A DNA stretch of 64,000 nucleotides from Microbacterium aurugineum (GTDB taxonomy: Bacteria; Actinomycetota; Actinomycetes; Actinomycetales; Microbacteriaceae). A program made the translations under genes and the position numbers. The notes below the pieces were generated by a model. The model searched no databases. It had not been told where the DNA came from and saw only the letters and a program-made list of their open reading frames with translations. The DNA is taken from assembly GCF_023101205.1 (NCBI RefSeq), contig NZ_CP078078.1, positions 868,001 through 932,000 of the forward strand, written 5' to 3'. Of this stretch, positions 40,781-49,809 are shown piece after piece (within the stretch, counting starts at the first letter, position 1; each line of letters begins with the position of its first letter).

Positions 40781-41714
40781 TGATCTTGACGTGCTCCCGC
40801 TCTCGCTCGGCGGCAATGTGTTCGGCTGGACGGCCGACCGCGACACCTCCTTCGCGGTGCTCGACGCCTTCGTGGACGGGGGCGGCGACTTCATCGACAC
40901 CGCCGACTCCTACAGCTCCTGGGTGGCGGGCAACGAGGGCGGGGAGAGCGAGACCATCGTCGGCGAATGGTTGGCCTCCCGCAAGCCCGCCGGTATCGTC
41001 GTCGCGACCAAGGTCAGCCAGCACCCGCAGTTCCGAGGGCTGTCCGCGGGCAACATCCGCAAGGCGGCCGAGGCATCGCTGATGCGCCTGGGCGTCGACG
41101 AGCTCGATCTGTATTACGCGCACTTCGATGACGAGACCGTCCCGCTGGAGGAGACCGTCGCCGCGTTCGGCCAGCTCGTCGCGGATGGCCAGGTGCGGCA
41201 CGTCGCCGTCTCGAACTACTCAGCCGATCGGATCCGGGAATGGATCGAGATCGCCCGACGCACCGGAGCGGCCGTGCCGGTCGCCGTGCAGCCGCACTAC
41301 AACCTCGTGCACCGCAACGAGGTCGAGGAGGCGATCATCCCGGTCGCCGAGGAGTTCGGGCTCGGGCTCGTCCCCTACTACTCTCTCGCGAGCGGATTCC
41401 TCACCGGCAAATACCGTTCGACGGATGCCGCGGGCCAGGCCTCTCCGCGCGCACAGGGCGCCGCGAAGTACGCCACCGAGGCCGGCCTGCGGATCATCGA
41501 CGCGCTGGAGGAGATCGGCGATGCCCACGGCGAGTCGATCGCGGCGACCTCGCTCGCCTGGTTGCGTGCGCAGCCCACCGTCGTCGCACCGATCGCCAGC
41601 GCCCGCTCGGTCGAGCAGGTGCCGGACCTGCTCGCGGGAGCACGCCTCGAACTCTCCCCGGAAGAGGTGGCCGTGCTCGATCAGGTCTCGGAGTGGAGTC
41701 CCGCCCAGGCGTGA
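40752..41714 (+). CDS. Aldo/keto reductase
   Basis: A 320-residue NADPH-dependent oxidoreductase with a TIM barrel. The catalytic tetrad is visible as Asp and Tyr in DTADSYSSW, Lys in VVATKVSQH and His in LYYAHFDDE. The cofactor segment LAWLRAQPTVVAPIASARSVEQ closes the protein. Its substrate cannot be read. The start is ATG 40752 or 40761; both lie inside the end of ppk2 in another frame, and neither has a strong ribosome-binding site, so coupling to ppk2 translation is likely. Confidence 0.88.
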   Translation: MTDMTRIGSSDLDVLPLSLGGNVFGWTADRDTSFAVLDAFVDGGGDFIDTADSYSSWVAGNEGGESETIVGEWLASRKPAGIVVATKVSQHPQFRGLSAGNIRKAAEASLMRLGVDELDLYYAHFDDETVPLEETVAAFGQLVADGQVRHVAVSNYSADRIREWIEIARRTGAAVPVAVQPHYNLVHRNEVEEAIIPVAEEFGLGLVPYYSLASGFLTGKYRSTDAAGQASPRAQGAAKYATEAGLRIIDALEEIGDAHGESIAATSLAWLRAQPTVVAPIASARSVEQVPDLLAGARLELSPEEVAVLDQVSEWSPAQA

Positions 41715-41724
41715 TGCGAGGCGG

Positions 41725-42402
41725 CTAGTCGCCGACGAGGCCGAGTCGGTGGGCCAGGATCACCGCGTGGATGCGGTCGCGGGCGGCGAGCTTGGTCAGT
41801 ACCCGGCCCACATGCGTCTTCACGGTGGACTCGCCCACGTAGAGCGTCTGGGCGATCTCGGCATTGGTGAGGCCGCGTCCGATCGCCAGGAACACATCGC
41901 GCTCTCGTTCGGTCAAGGAGGCGAGCGCGGCGCTCTCCGCCGCGTCGGGCGCCGGGGTCGCGGAGGGGCCCAGGTGCGGCGTCACGTGCTCGAGCAGCAT
42001 CCGTGTGACGCGCGGTGAGAGGGCGGCATCTCCGCGGTGCACGGCGCGCACGGCAGAGATCATCTCCTGTCGCTGCGCATCCTTCAGCAGGAAGCCGCTC
42101 GCGCCCGCGCGGATGGCGCCGAAGGCGTATTCGTCGAGGTCGAAGGTGGTCAGCACGAGCACTTTCGTCTGCGGATGTTCGCGCACGATCGTCTCGGTGG
42201 CCGCGATGCCATCCAGTTCCGGCATGCGGATGTCCATCAGCACGAGGTCGGGGGCGAGGCTCCTGCTCTGCATGATCGCGGCTCTCCCGTCGGCGGCCTC
42301 ACCGACCACGACGATGTCGCCCTCGGCTTCGAGAACCATGCGGAACCCGACTCGGATGAGCTCCTGATCGTCCACCAGGAGCACTCTGATCGCGTCTGTC
42401 AT
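41725..42402 (-). CDS. NarL/LuxR-type response regulator
   Basis: A 225-residue regulator, last gene of a four-gene operon. The receiver has the acidic pair in LLVDDQE, the phospho-Asp in LVLMDIRMPELDG and KDAQRQEM near the end. A LuxR HTH (about 155-215) reads LTERERDVFLAIGRGLTNAEIAQTLYVGESTVKTHVGRVLTKL. It starts at ATG 42402 overlapping the kinase stop by four bases. The likely target is its own ABC exporter operon; this is inferred from the layout. Confidence 0.93.
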   Translation of the reverse strand: MTDAIRVLLVDDQELIRVGFRMVLEAEGDIVVVGEAADGRAAIMQSRSLAPDLVLMDIRMPELDGIAATETIVREHPQTKVLVLTTFDLDEYAFGAIRAGASGFLLKDAQRQEMISAVRAVHRGDAALSPRVTRMLLEHVTPHLGPSATPAPDAAESAALASLTERERDVFLAIGRGLTNAEIAQTLYVGESTVKTHVGRVLTKLAARDRIHAVILAHRLGLVGD

Positions 42403-43673
42403 CTGTCGCCCCCCATCGACTCGCTCCCGGCGCCGGGAGCGCTTCCCCCTGTCGGTAGCACGGCCTGCAGCACCCACCGTCCTTCACCGGCCGGCCCCGA
42501 TTGCAGCGTGCCGTGCACATGGGCCGCACGTTCGGACAGTCCGCGGACACCGAAACCGGCGGATCCGACCTCGCCCGTGACGCCGTCGTTCACGATCTCG
42601 ATCGTCGCCGTCTCCGGTGCGTAGTCCAGGCGTACGGTGATCGCCGACGCGGTCGGTGCATGGCGCATCGCGTTGGTCACGCCCTCCTGGACGATGCGAC
42701 CGATCGCGTGTGCGACTGCGGGGGAGACATCGGGCTGCCCCACCACGGTGAGCGTGGCCGGAAAGCCGGCGCGTTGCGCGGCTTCGACGGTGTCCCGGGG
42801 CGGTACCGGCTGCAGCGGCGCGAGAGGCAGCGGTGAATCGTCGCCACGCAGGACGCCCAACATCGACCGCATCTCGGTGAGCGCGGCACGAGCGGTCTCC
42901 GCCGTCGAGAGCGCGGCCTTGCGCGCCTGCTCGCGGTCCGACGTCGCCGCGCCGCCCTCGGAGAGCGCCACGATCACGGTCAGCGAATGCGACACGATGT
43001 CATGCATCTCGCGGGCGATGCGTGCGCGCTCGGAGGCGGCCGCCAACTTGGCCTGCTGGTCGCGTTCGACGAGGAGCTGTCGGGAGCGATCGATGACGGC
43101 GGAGAGGTAGCGCTTGCGTCCTCCGACGTTGACGCCGATGAGCGTGCCGATCAAGCCGAGCACGATGTAACTGAGGGCGGTGTCGAGCCCGCTCTGGAGC
43201 ACGACCCCGCCCGAGAGCATGAGCAGAGTGGTGAGGCCGACGAACCACGCGGCGCCGATTCCGTACCAGGTCCAGGCGGCGCGGGAGGAGCGATAGACCG
43301 CCAGGCCGTAGCAGGCGACGAGCAGAAGGATCAGCCCGCCGGACAACCCCGTGAACAGGCCCACGGTGCCCAGGACCACCGACGCGACGAAGGGGGCCAG
43401 CGGCGCCCGGCGCCGCCAGAGCAGGGTGCTGCAGGCGAGGACCACCATCGACAGCGTGGCGATGTTGATCGCGATGGCGGTCGCCTCGGGGATCGAATCG
43501 TCCAGGAGTCGCCCGGCGGGGACGAGCGAGAGGAGGAGACAGAGAAGCGCGAGCAGCACATCGGCGAGCACCGGGTGCCGCGCCCAGAAGCGCCGGAAGA
43601 GCCCGGGCGCACGCGGAAGCCGCAGCTCCTCGTCCTCACGGACCGAGTCGCTGCGGCTTCGCGTTCTCCTCAC
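42399..43673 (-). CDS. Sensor histidine kinase, HisKA_3/NarX-DesK type
   Basis: A 424-residue kinase. About six hydrophobic segments between residues 35 and 185 form the membrane sensor, with no large external loop. The dimerisation domain carries the phospho-His in IAREMHDIVSHSLTVIVAL. The ATPase domain has VQEGVTNAMRHAP and GFGVRGLSERAAHVHG. It belongs with the regulator that overlaps it and follows the ABC permease by ten bases. Similar kinases sense membrane or antibiotic stress through their transporter. Confidence 0.92.
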   Translation of the reverse strand: MRRTRSRSDSVREDEELRLPRAPGLFRRFWARHPVLADVLLALLCLLLSLVPAGRLLDDSIPEATAIAINIATLSMVVLACSTLLWRRRAPLAPFVASVVLGTVGLFTGLSGGLILLLVACYGLAVYRSSRAAWTWYGIGAAWFVGLTTLLMLSGGVVLQSGLDTALSYIVLGLIGTLIGVNVGGRKRYLSAVIDRSRQLLVERDQQAKLAAASERARIAREMHDIVSHSLTVIVALSEGGAATSDREQARKAALSTAETARAALTEMRSMLGVLRGDDSPLPLAPLQPVPPRDTVEAAQRAGFPATLTVVGQPDVSPAVAHAIGRIVQEGVTNAMRHAPTASAITVRLDYAPETATIEIVNDGVTGEVGSAGFGVRGLSERAAHVHGTLQSGPAGEGRWVLQAVLPTGGSAPGAGSESMGGDR

Positions 43674-43683
43674 GGACCCGACT

Positions 43684-44499
43684 CTACGCGTCGCGGGTGC
43701 GCAGAACCGCCCAGGCCACGAGGGCGCCGCCGGCGACCCAGCAGGCCAGCGTCAGGAAGACCACAGGAGTATCGAGCGGGGCGCCATCACTGGGCAGGAT
43801 GGCGCTCTGCGCGGCTGCCACCGGGAGGTAGTTCGCGGCATCGACGAGCCATGCCCAGGTCTCGCCGGCGAAGGTGAAGAAGCTCGCCACGATCGGCAGT
43901 ACGAACAGCACACCGACGGTCGCGGCGATCGCACCCGCGCCGGAGCGCAGGATGAATCCGAACGACACACCGATCAGGGCGAAGACCGCCATCGAGAGCG
44001 AGGCCACGACGATCGGGAGCAGCGACATCGATGGGTCTGACCAATCGATGCTCTGGTCGCGCGGTGCCACGACGAGAGAGACCGCGGCTGCCGCGAGGGC
44101 GAAGATGATCAGCGACGACAGGAACAGGAACACGGCGAGCACGATCGACTTCGCCGCCAGCACGGATCCGCGGATCGGGTTGGCCGTCAGGGTCGAGCGG
44201 ATCATGCCGGTGGAGTACTCCCCGGTGACCGAGATCGCGCCGATGATGCCGGCGAGCAGCATGGTGAACTGGATCGGCATGATGACGGCCTGGATCGGCT
44301 CGAAGCCCGGCATGTCGACCGCCTGTGCGATGAGCACGGCGATCCCGATGGTGAGAGCCGCGGCGATCCCGATGGACCACCAGGTGGAGCGCAGGGTGGC
44401 GAGCTTGATCCACTCGCCGCGCAGTGCGCGCACGAACGTCAGGCGTCGACCGGTGTCGACGCGCGGCCGCGTGGGAGCGGGTGCCTGTGTCGTGGTCAT
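43684..44499 (-). CDS. ABC-2 type transporter permease
   Basis: A 271-residue membrane protein with about six helices, e.g. GIAAALTIGIAVLIAQAV, FTMLLAGIIGAISVTGEYSTG, IVLAVFLFLSSLIIFALAAAAVSLVV and VVFLTLACWVAGGALVAWAVL. The stretch ISVTGEYSTGMIRSTLTANP is a hallmark of ABC-2 permeases of the EcsB/YhaP kind. It starts in the ATPase stop (four-base overlap), so they form one exporter. Substrate unknown; peptide antibiotics or lipids are typical. Confidence 0.9.
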   Translation of the reverse strand: MTTTQAPAPTRPRVDTGRRLTFVRALRGEWIKLATLRSTWWSIGIAAALTIGIAVLIAQAVDMPGFEPIQAVIMPIQFTMLLAGIIGAISVTGEYSTGMIRSTLTANPIRGSVLAAKSIVLAVFLFLSSLIIFALAAAAVSLVVAPRDQSIDWSDPSMSLLPIVVASLSMAVFALIGVSFGFILRSGAGAIAATVGVLFVLPIVASFFTFAGETWAWLVDAANYLPVAAAQSAILPSDGAPLDTPVVFLTLACWVAGGALVAWAVLRTRDA

Positions 44500-45407
44500 G
44501 AGATCTCCTTGGTGCGGTACTCGACGGAGTCGCCGGTGAGGGCGAGGTACGCGTCTTCGAGCGAACCGGTGGTGGGGGTGAGTTCGTGTAGCGGGATGCC
44601 ACGATCGGCGGCCAGGTCGCCGATGCGTGCGGCGGGCAGTCCCACGATGTCGAGCAGATCAGGAGCGGAGCTCACGATCTCCACATCCGGGCCGCCCACG
44701 GCCGCGGCCAGGTCAGCCGGTCGGGGCGTGCGAACCCGCACGGTGTTCCTGGTCCAGGAACGCACGAGGTCGGCCAGGGCCGCATCCGCGAGCACCCGAC
44801 CGCGACCCATGACGATGACGTGATCCGCCGTCTGCGCCATCTCGCTCATCAAGTGACTCGAGAGCAGCACGGTGCGCCCTTCGGAAGCCGCATGCCGGAC
44901 GAACTGGCGCACCCAGCGGACACCCTCCGGGTCGAGGCCGTTGACGGGCTCGTCGAGGATCAGCGTGTGCGGGTCGCCGAGCAGTGCCGAGGCGATGCCG
45001 AGGCGCTGTCCCATCCCGAGGGAGAACTTGCCCGCCCGCTTGCGGGCGACGGAGCCGATACCCGCGAGGTCGATCACCTCGTCCACCCGCGAGGAGGAGA
45101 TGCCGTGGGTAGCCGCCATCGCGCGAAGGTGATTGCGCGCGGTGCGGCCGGTGTGCACGGCCTTCGCGTCGAGCAGCACGCCGACCTCGGTGAGGGGCGC
45201 GCGCAACTTGCGGTACTCACGACCGGCGACGGCGGCGCGGCCGGAGGTCGGGCGATCCAGCCCGACGATCATCCGCATGGTGGTGGACTTGCCCGCGCCG
45301 TTCGGTCCGAGGAACCCGGTGACGCTGCCCGGCTTGACGGTGAACGACACGTCGTCGACGGCGGTCTTGTCTCCGAACCTCTTCGTGAGGCCTTCTGCTG
45401 TGATCAT
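44496..45407 (-). CDS. ABC exporter ATP-binding protein
   Basis: A 303-residue ATPase from ATG 45407, first gene of the exporter/two-component operon. Walker A GPNGAGKST is near residue 37. The signature is FSLGMGQRLGIASAL, a Gly-Met variant of LSGGQ common in this group. Walker B TLILDEPVNGLDPEGV and the His switch LLSSHLMSEMAQTADH follow. A C-terminal domain of about 80 residues continues. TAGCGT lies seven bases before the ATG. The frame is open upstream to 45494 but without conserved residues. Confidence 0.92.
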   Translation of the reverse strand: MITAEGLTKRFGDKTAVDDVSFTVKPGSVTGFLGPNGAGKSTTMRMIVGLDRPTSGRAAVAGREYRKLRAPLTEVGVLLDAKAVHTGRTARNHLRAMAATHGISSSRVDEVIDLAGIGSVARKRAGKFSLGMGQRLGIASALLGDPHTLILDEPVNGLDPEGVRWVRQFVRHAASEGRTVLLSSHLMSEMAQTADHVIVMGRGRVLADAALADLVRSWTRNTVRVRTPRPADLAAAVGGPDVEIVSSAPDLLDIVGLPAARIGDLAADRGIPLHELTPTTGSLEDAYLALTGDSVEYRTKEIS

Positions 45408-45474
45408 GACATCCACGCTACGGAGCATCCTCCGGACTCCGCATCCGCCCCAGGTACCGTCTTCTGCTCCGGAC

Positions 45475-45492
45475 GTCCTCCCCGCGGAGGAC
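45475..45492 (-). terminator. Weak hairpin after the arsenic operon
   Basis: GTCCTCC (45475-45481) pairs with GGAGGAC (45486-45492) around CCGC, 20 bases after the arsC stop. A short stem without a U tract, so a modest candidate. Confidence 0.35.
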
Positions 45493-45512
45493 ATCCCGGG
45501 CTCGGGCCTCGC

Positions 45513-45923
45513 CTAGACCAGCTCGTTCACCAACTGCTCGATGCGTGCGCGGATGTCGTCGCGGATCGGACGGACAGCATCGATGCCCTGGCCCGCCGGG
45601 TCGTCGAGCTTCCAGTCCTCGTAGCGCTTGCCGGGGAAGAACGGGCAGGCGTCGCCGCACCCCATCGTGATCACGACGTCGGACGCCTGTACGGCCTCGG
45701 TCGTCAGTACCTTGGGCTGCTCGGCGGTGATGTCGATGCCGAGTTCCTGCATCGCCTCGACCGCGGTCGGGTTGATCTGGTCGGCGGGCATGGAGCCGGC
45801 GGAGCGGACCTCGATGCGGTCGCCGGCGATGTCGCGGAGGAACCCGGCGGCCATCTGCGAGCGTCCGGCGTTGTGCACGCAGACGAAGAGGACGGAGGGC
45901 TTGGCGGTGGTCGTGTCAGTCAT
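45513..45923 (-). CDS. arsC: Arsenate reductase ArsC, low-molecular-weight phosphatase type
   Basis: Reduces arsenate to arsenite; 136 residues. The P-loop CVHNAGRS carries the nucleophile (VLFVCVHNAGRSQMAAGF), and a second Cys pair lies in ITMGCGDACPFFPG, followed by KRYEDWKLDDP. The arrangement of one P-loop Cys plus two close cysteines resembles thioredoxin-linked reductases, matching the trxB gene in the operon. It has AGGAG five bases before ATG and is the last operon gene, 25 bases after arsRC. Confidence 0.92.
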   Translation of the reverse strand: MTDTTTAKPSVLFVCVHNAGRSQMAAGFLRDIAGDRIEVRSAGSMPADQINPTAVEAMQELGIDITAEQPKVLTTEAVQASDVVITMGCGDACPFFPGKRYEDWKLDDPAGQGIDAVRPIRDDIRARIEQLVNELV

Positions 45924-45948
45924 GGTTGCTCCTGGTGAGAGGGGGTGG

Positions 45949-46941
45949 TCAAGAGAGAAGGTCGTCGACGAGGGCGCGCACGCGGGCGGCGATGTCGTCG
46001 CGGATGGCTTCGACGCCTTCCCGCGACGCGAGGGCGGGATCACCGACGGCCCAGTCGTCGTAGCGCACGCCGGGGATGATCGGGCAGACGTCGCCACAGC
46101 CCATCGTGATGACGACGTCGGCCGCGCGGACGGCGTCGTCGGTGAGCGGCTTCGGGAAGCGCTCGGCAGCCCGGTCGCCTTCGATCTCGGCGAGGATCGA
46201 GCGGACGTGCGGGTGGATGATGTCCGCGGGAGCGGATCCTGCCGAGCGTGCGACGACCTTGCCGGCGGCGAGCGTGTTGACGAGCGCGGCGGCGAGCTGC
46301 GAGCGTCCGGCGTTGGCGACGCAGACGAAGAGCACCTGGGGGACGGACGCATCGCGGTCACGAGTGAGGTCCGCGAGTCGCTGACGCGCGAAGCGCTCGG
46401 TCAGAGGAACGAGGGCGGAAGTGACCCTGGCGGTGCGCGCGAGCGCGGTGTACGACTCACGGACGATGGTGAGCACCACGTCGGGGTCGAGGTCGGGGAT
46501 TTCCGCCGCGAGCTCGTCCGCGAGACGGGTCACGCGGGCGTCGAAGTCCGGTCGCGGGTGATCGTGGTCGCCGGTGACACCCCCGGGTGCGAGCGTCGCG
46601 GGCGCGAACGACTCCAGCAGAGCTGTGACCGCGCTGCGGCGGTTCGGGGTGATCCGATACCAGACCCAGGTTCCTCGCCGCTCGGAGGTGAGGACATCCA
46701 CGTCCTTGAGCACTTTGAGGTGGTGAGAAATCGTCGGTTGCGAGACCTCTGCGAGCTCGGCGAGATCGCAGACACACGACTCCCCGCGCGGGTCGGAGGC
46801 GATGGCGGACAGCATCCGCAGCCGCAGCGGATCCGACAGAGCCTTCAACGTCGCTGCGACCGAGGACGCCGCGTCGAGTCCGATGGCGTGGGTGGCGACG
46901 GGACTGCAAGTGTCGTCCGCGGTGGTCAGGGTGACGTTCAT
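45949..46941 (-). CDS. ArsR repressor-ArsC arsenate reductase fusion protein
   Basis: A 330-residue fusion. Residues about 20-110 are an ArsR winged helix (LKALSDPLRLRMLSAIAS, CVCDLAELAEVSQPTISHHLKVLKDVDVLTSERRGTWVWYR) with a CxC metal-site motif, ESCVCDL. Residues about 125-190 form a helical linker domain seen before LMW-phosphatase ArsC in actinobacteria. Residues about 200-330 are an ArsC domain with P-loop CVANAGRS and second cysteines in ITMGCGDVCP. It may sense arsenite at the promoter and reduce arsenate itself. It overlaps acr3 by four bases. The frame is open far upstream, but ATG 46941 is coupled and correct. Confidence 0.92.
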   Translation of the reverse strand: MNVTLTTADDTCSPVATHAIGLDAASSVAATLKALSDPLRLRMLSAIASDPRGESCVCDLAELAEVSQPTISHHLKVLKDVDVLTSERRGTWVWYRITPNRRSAVTALLESFAPATLAPGGVTGDHDHPRPDFDARVTRLADELAAEIPDLDPDVVLTIVRESYTALARTARVTSALVPLTERFARQRLADLTRDRDASVPQVLFVCVANAGRSQLAAALVNTLAAGKVVARSAGSAPADIIHPHVRSILAEIEGDRAAERFPKPLTDDAVRAADVVITMGCGDVCPIIPGVRYDDWAVGDPALASREGVEAIRDDIAARVRALVDDLLS

Positions 46942-48047
46942 GACGGAATCCTTCCAGCGGTGAATGGATCGGTATGGAACCAGCGCCGGGCGGCCCAGAG
47001 CGAGACATAGACGAGCCCGACGAGAACCGGGACTTCGATCAGCGGGCCGACGACGCCGGCGAGCGCCTGGCCGGATGTCGCGCCGAAGGTGCCGATGGCG
47101 ACCGCGATCGCGAGTTCGAAGTTGTTGCCGGCGGCGGTGAAAGCCAGGGTCGACGATCGTGCGTATCCGAGGCCGAGAGTCTTCCCCGTGAGGAGGCCGA
47201 GGAACCACATGACGCCGAAGTACACCAGGAGTGGGAGCGCGATCCTGGCGACGTCCCAGGGACGACTCGTGACCTGTTCCCCCTGGAGAGCGAACAGCAG
47301 AACGATCGTGAACAGGAGGCCGTAGAGCGCCCAGGGGCCGATCTTCGGGAGGAAGCTGTCTCCGTACCAGTCGCGTCCCTTCGTGCGCTCTCCGAAGAAG
47401 CGGGAGGCGAATCCCGCGACGAGGGGGATGCCGAGGAAGATCAGGACATTGAGCGCGATCTGTCCGAGCGAGATGTCCAAGCCCTGCGAGTCGAGTCCGA
47501 GCCAGCCGGGGAGGACAGTGAGGTAGAACCAGCCGAGGAGTGAGAAGGCGATGACCTGGAAGACCGAGTTGATGGCGACGAGCACGGCTGCGGCTTCGCG
47601 GTCGCCGCAGGCGAGGTCGTTCCAGATGACGACCATCGCGATGCAGCGCGCGAGCCCCACGATGATGAGGCCGGTGCGGTACTCGGGCAGATCGGGCAGG
47701 AAAGCCCACGCGAGGACGAACATCAGCGCCGGGCCCACGAGCCAGTTGAGCGCCAGCGACGAGATGAGGAGTTTCTTGTCGCCGGTGACGGCGGCGACCT
47801 TGTCGTAGCGGACCTTCGCGAGCACCGGGTACATCATCACCAGCAGGCCGAGGGCGATCGGGATCGAGATCCCACCGACCTCGAGGCGGGCCAGGAGGTC
47901 GGAGACCCCGGGGATGAAGCGGCCGATGACGATGCCGCCGATCATGGCCAGTCCGATCCAGAGTGGCAGCCACCGATCGAGGGTCGACAGTCGGCGGGCG
48001 GTTGGCGTGGAGGCCGGCAGGGTGGCCTCGGCGATCGGCGCGATCAC
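46938..48047 (-). CDS. acr3: Arsenite efflux permease Acr3
   Basis: A membrane carrier of 369 residues exporting As(III), ten helices. The family signature is [36 protein letters not shown], containing the Cys essential in Acr3 transporters. The first helix pair is [19 protein letters not shown]. It lies between trxB and the arsRC fusion, overlapping both by four bases (ATGA), so expression is tightly coupled. Confidence 0.95.
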   Translation of the reverse strand: MIAPIAEATLPASTPTARRLSTLDRWLPLWIGLAMIGGIVIGRFIPGVSDLLARLEVGGISIPIALGLLVMMYPVLAKVRYDKVAAVTGDKKLLISSLALNWLVGPALMFVLAWAFLPDLPEYRTGLIIVGLARCIAMVVIWNDLACGDREAAAVLVAINSVFQVIAFSLLGWFYLTVLPGWLGLDSQGLDISLGQIALNVLIFLGIPLVAGFASRFFGERTKGRDWYGDSFLPKIGPWALYGLLFTIVLLFALQGEQVTSRPWDVARIALPLLVYFGVMWFLGLLTGKTLGLGYARSSTLAFTAAGNNFELAIAVAIGTFGATSGQALAGVVGPLIEVPVLVGLVYVSLWAARRWFHTDPFTAGRIPS

Positions 48048-49021
48048 GCGAAGACCTCCTCGGTCCGGCGCGAAAGGGGGGCGACTTCGTCAAGCGCGGC
48101 GAGGTAGTGCTGAGCATCCTGCGCTGCCGCGCAGCCGGTACCTGCGGCGGTGATCGCCTGACGGTAGGTGTGGTCGACGAGATCGCCGGCGGCGAAGACT
48201 CCAGCGAGGTTTGTGCGGGTCGAGGGGTGCTCGACGAGCACGTAGCCGTCAGCATCGGTGCCGACGAGGCCGGTGACGATCTCGGAGCGCGGGTCATGAC
48301 CGATCGCGACGAAGACTCCCGTTGCCGCCAGCTCCCGCTCGACGCCCGAGACGGTATCGCGCAGTGCGACTGCTTCGACCTTCTCGGCGCCGATGAGGCT
48401 CGCGACTTCGCTGTTCCATGCCACTTCGATCTTCGGGTGGTCGAGTACGCGCTGTGCCATGATCTTCGAGGCCCGGAACTCGGCGCGACGGTGGACGACG
48501 GTGACCTTCGACGCGAAGCGAGTGAGGAACAGCGCCTCCTCCATGGCGGAGTCCCCGCCGCCGACCACGACGACCTCTTGCTCACGGAAGAAGAAACCGT
48601 CGCAAGTGGCGCACCAAGAGACCCCGCGTCCGGTGAGTCGCTCCTCGTCGGGGATGCCGAGCTTGCGGTACGCGGAGCCCATGGACAGGATGACTGCGCG
48701 AGCGAGGAATGTCTCCCCAGCCCCCGTCTCGACCGTCTTGATGGGGCCGTCGAGGTCGACCAGAACGGCGTCGTCGAGAAGGATGCGGGCACCGAAGCGC
48801 TCGGCCTGCGCGCGCATCGATTCCATCAGCTCGGGTCCTTGGATGCCGTCGACGAACCCGGGGAAGTTCTCGACCTCCGTCGTGGTCATCAGCGCGCCGC
48901 CGGCCGTCACGGAACCGGCAAGCACCACGGGGGTGAGTCCCGCGCGCGCCGCGTACACGGCGGCGGTGTATCCGGCAGGGCCGGACCCGATGATGACCAG
49001 TTCAACCTCTTGAATCGACAT
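48044..49021 (-). CDS. trxB: Thioredoxin reductase of the arsenic operon
   Basis: FAD/NADPH disulfide reductase, 325 residues. The FAD motif [17 protein letters not shown] is near the N-terminus, the redox centre CATCDGFFF near residue 140, NADPH motif [15 protein letters not shown] near 155, and [23 protein letters not shown] closes the FAD site. It is the first gene of the ars operon and probably regenerates the thiol donor for ArsC. No thioredoxin gene lies in the window. The ATG follows CAATAT by six bases. Confidence 0.93.
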   Translation of the reverse strand: MSIQEVELVIIGSGPAGYTAAVYAARAGLTPVVLAGSVTAGGALMTTTEVENFPGFVDGIQGPELMESMRAQAERFGARILLDDAVLVDLDGPIKTVETGAGETFLARAVILSMGSAYRKLGIPDEERLTGRGVSWCATCDGFFFREQEVVVVGGGDSAMEEALFLTRFASKVTVVHRRAEFRASKIMAQRVLDHPKIEVAWNSEVASLIGAEKVEAVALRDTVSGVERELAATGVFVAIGHDPRSEIVTGLVGTDADGYVLVEHPSTRTNLAGVFAAGDLVDHTYRQAITAAGTGCAAAQDAQHYLAALDEVAPLSRRTEEVFA

Positions 49022-49024
49022 GTG

Positions 49025-49050
49025 TCTATATTGATGCTTGTCGATATCAA
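49025..49050 (-). promoter_or_regulatory. ars operon promoter with candidate ArsR operator
   Basis: Minus strand: TTGATA (49050-49045), then CAATAT (49033-49028) and TATAGA (49030-49025) as alternative -10 elements; CAATAT gives the six-base spacing to ATG 49021. TTGAT and ATCAA form an inverted repeat (49031-49035 with 49046-49050) over the core promoter, fitting an ArsR operator. Confidence 0.5.
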
Positions 49051-49100
49051 GCGCAACCGGCGCCGGAAGAGTTCACCTGTTCGTCACCGTGGCGGTCAGA

Positions 49101-49733
49101 TCACGAGGATCGCCCGTCGGCCGGTTCCACACGGATCCGCTCATTGATCGGAGCGGCAGCCGCGACGGCCGCGTTGATCAACTCCCCGGGTGCGTTCGGC
49201 GTCGTGAGCCATTCTTCGGCGAAACCCGGATTGATGAGCAAGGGCATCCGGTCGTGGATGTGCGCCAGATGCCCCGCAGCGGGTTGCATCACGATGCTGT
49301 AGCAGGTGTAGTCGACACCGTCGGCGGTGCGTCCGGGCCGAGTGACCGCTGCCAGCCCGAGGAGACCGTCATCGGGCGCGGTGAAGTGGTGCCAGATGCG
49401 GGACGGCTTGGCCATCTCTCGCCAGAACGAGACCGGCACGATCGCGCGATCGGGGAGTGCTCCCTTGGCAGTGGCGAGTCGTTCCGATCGGGTGTTGATC
49501 GACGCGAAGCTCGCGGGCGCACCGTTGACCAGATACCCCCACCAAGCGAGCTGCACAGTGGAGGGGTCGGTGATGATCGGGTTCAGGTTGCGCAGGTTCT
49601 TTCCCGTGGGGCGCAGAATCTCGCCGTCATTGCCCGCTGCCCACGAGCGGAGCCCCTCGAGGACGTCGGCATCGAGCGCATCCCGATAGGCGTCGTCGGT
49701 GAACCGGGGATCGAGGCCATAGCTCGCGCACAT
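49101..49733 (-). CDS. SRAP-domain abasic site-processing protein (YedK/HMCES)
   Basis: A 210-residue protein that crosslinks to abasic sites in single-stranded DNA through Cys2. It begins MCASYGL, so the Cys is exposed after Met removal. Other conserved parts are RPTGKNLRNLNPIITD, LAWWGYLVNG, FASINTRSERLA, CYSIVMQPA and the catalytic His in HIHDRMPLLI. The start at 49733 is required for Cys2 and is backed by TACGCT six bases upstream. It stands 79 bases from trxB on the same strand. Confidence 0.92.
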   Translation of the reverse strand: MCASYGLDPRFTDDAYRDALDADVLEGLRSWAAGNDGEILRPTGKNLRNLNPIITDPSTVQLAWWGYLVNGAPASFASINTRSERLATAKGALPDRAIVPVSFWREMAKPSRIWHHFTAPDDGLLGLAAVTRPGRTADGVDYTCYSIVMQPAAGHLAHIHDRMPLLINPGFAEEWLTTPNAPGELINAAVAAAAPINERIRVEPADGRSS

Positions 49734-49739
49734 GCCGTC

Positions 49740-49745
49740 AGCGTA
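49740..49745 (-). promoter_or_regulatory. -10 hexamer TACGCT, leaderless-type promoter of the SRAP gene
   Basis: Minus strand TACGCT, six bases, then ATG at 49733. The hexamer lies 53 bases from the divergent -10 of the DMT gene. Confidence 0.52.
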
Positions 49746-49797
49746 GACCCGGGCTCCGACATCGCGCTGGCGACCGGGCGAGGCGGGCGTGCTCGGG

Positions 49798-49803
49798 TAG
49801 GGT
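49798..49803 (+). promoter_or_regulatory. -10 hexamer TAGGGT, leaderless-type promoter of the DMT gene
   Basis: TAGGGT, six bases, then GTG at 49810. Confidence 0.48.
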
Positions 49804-49809
49804 CGATGG

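Noticed and set aside
45949-48792. 947-residue minus-strand frame running through acr3 and trxB
   Set aside because: Only its last 330 codons, from ATG 46941, are real (ArsR-ArsC fusion). The upstream part is out of frame with acr3 and trxB, both of which have full family motifs.
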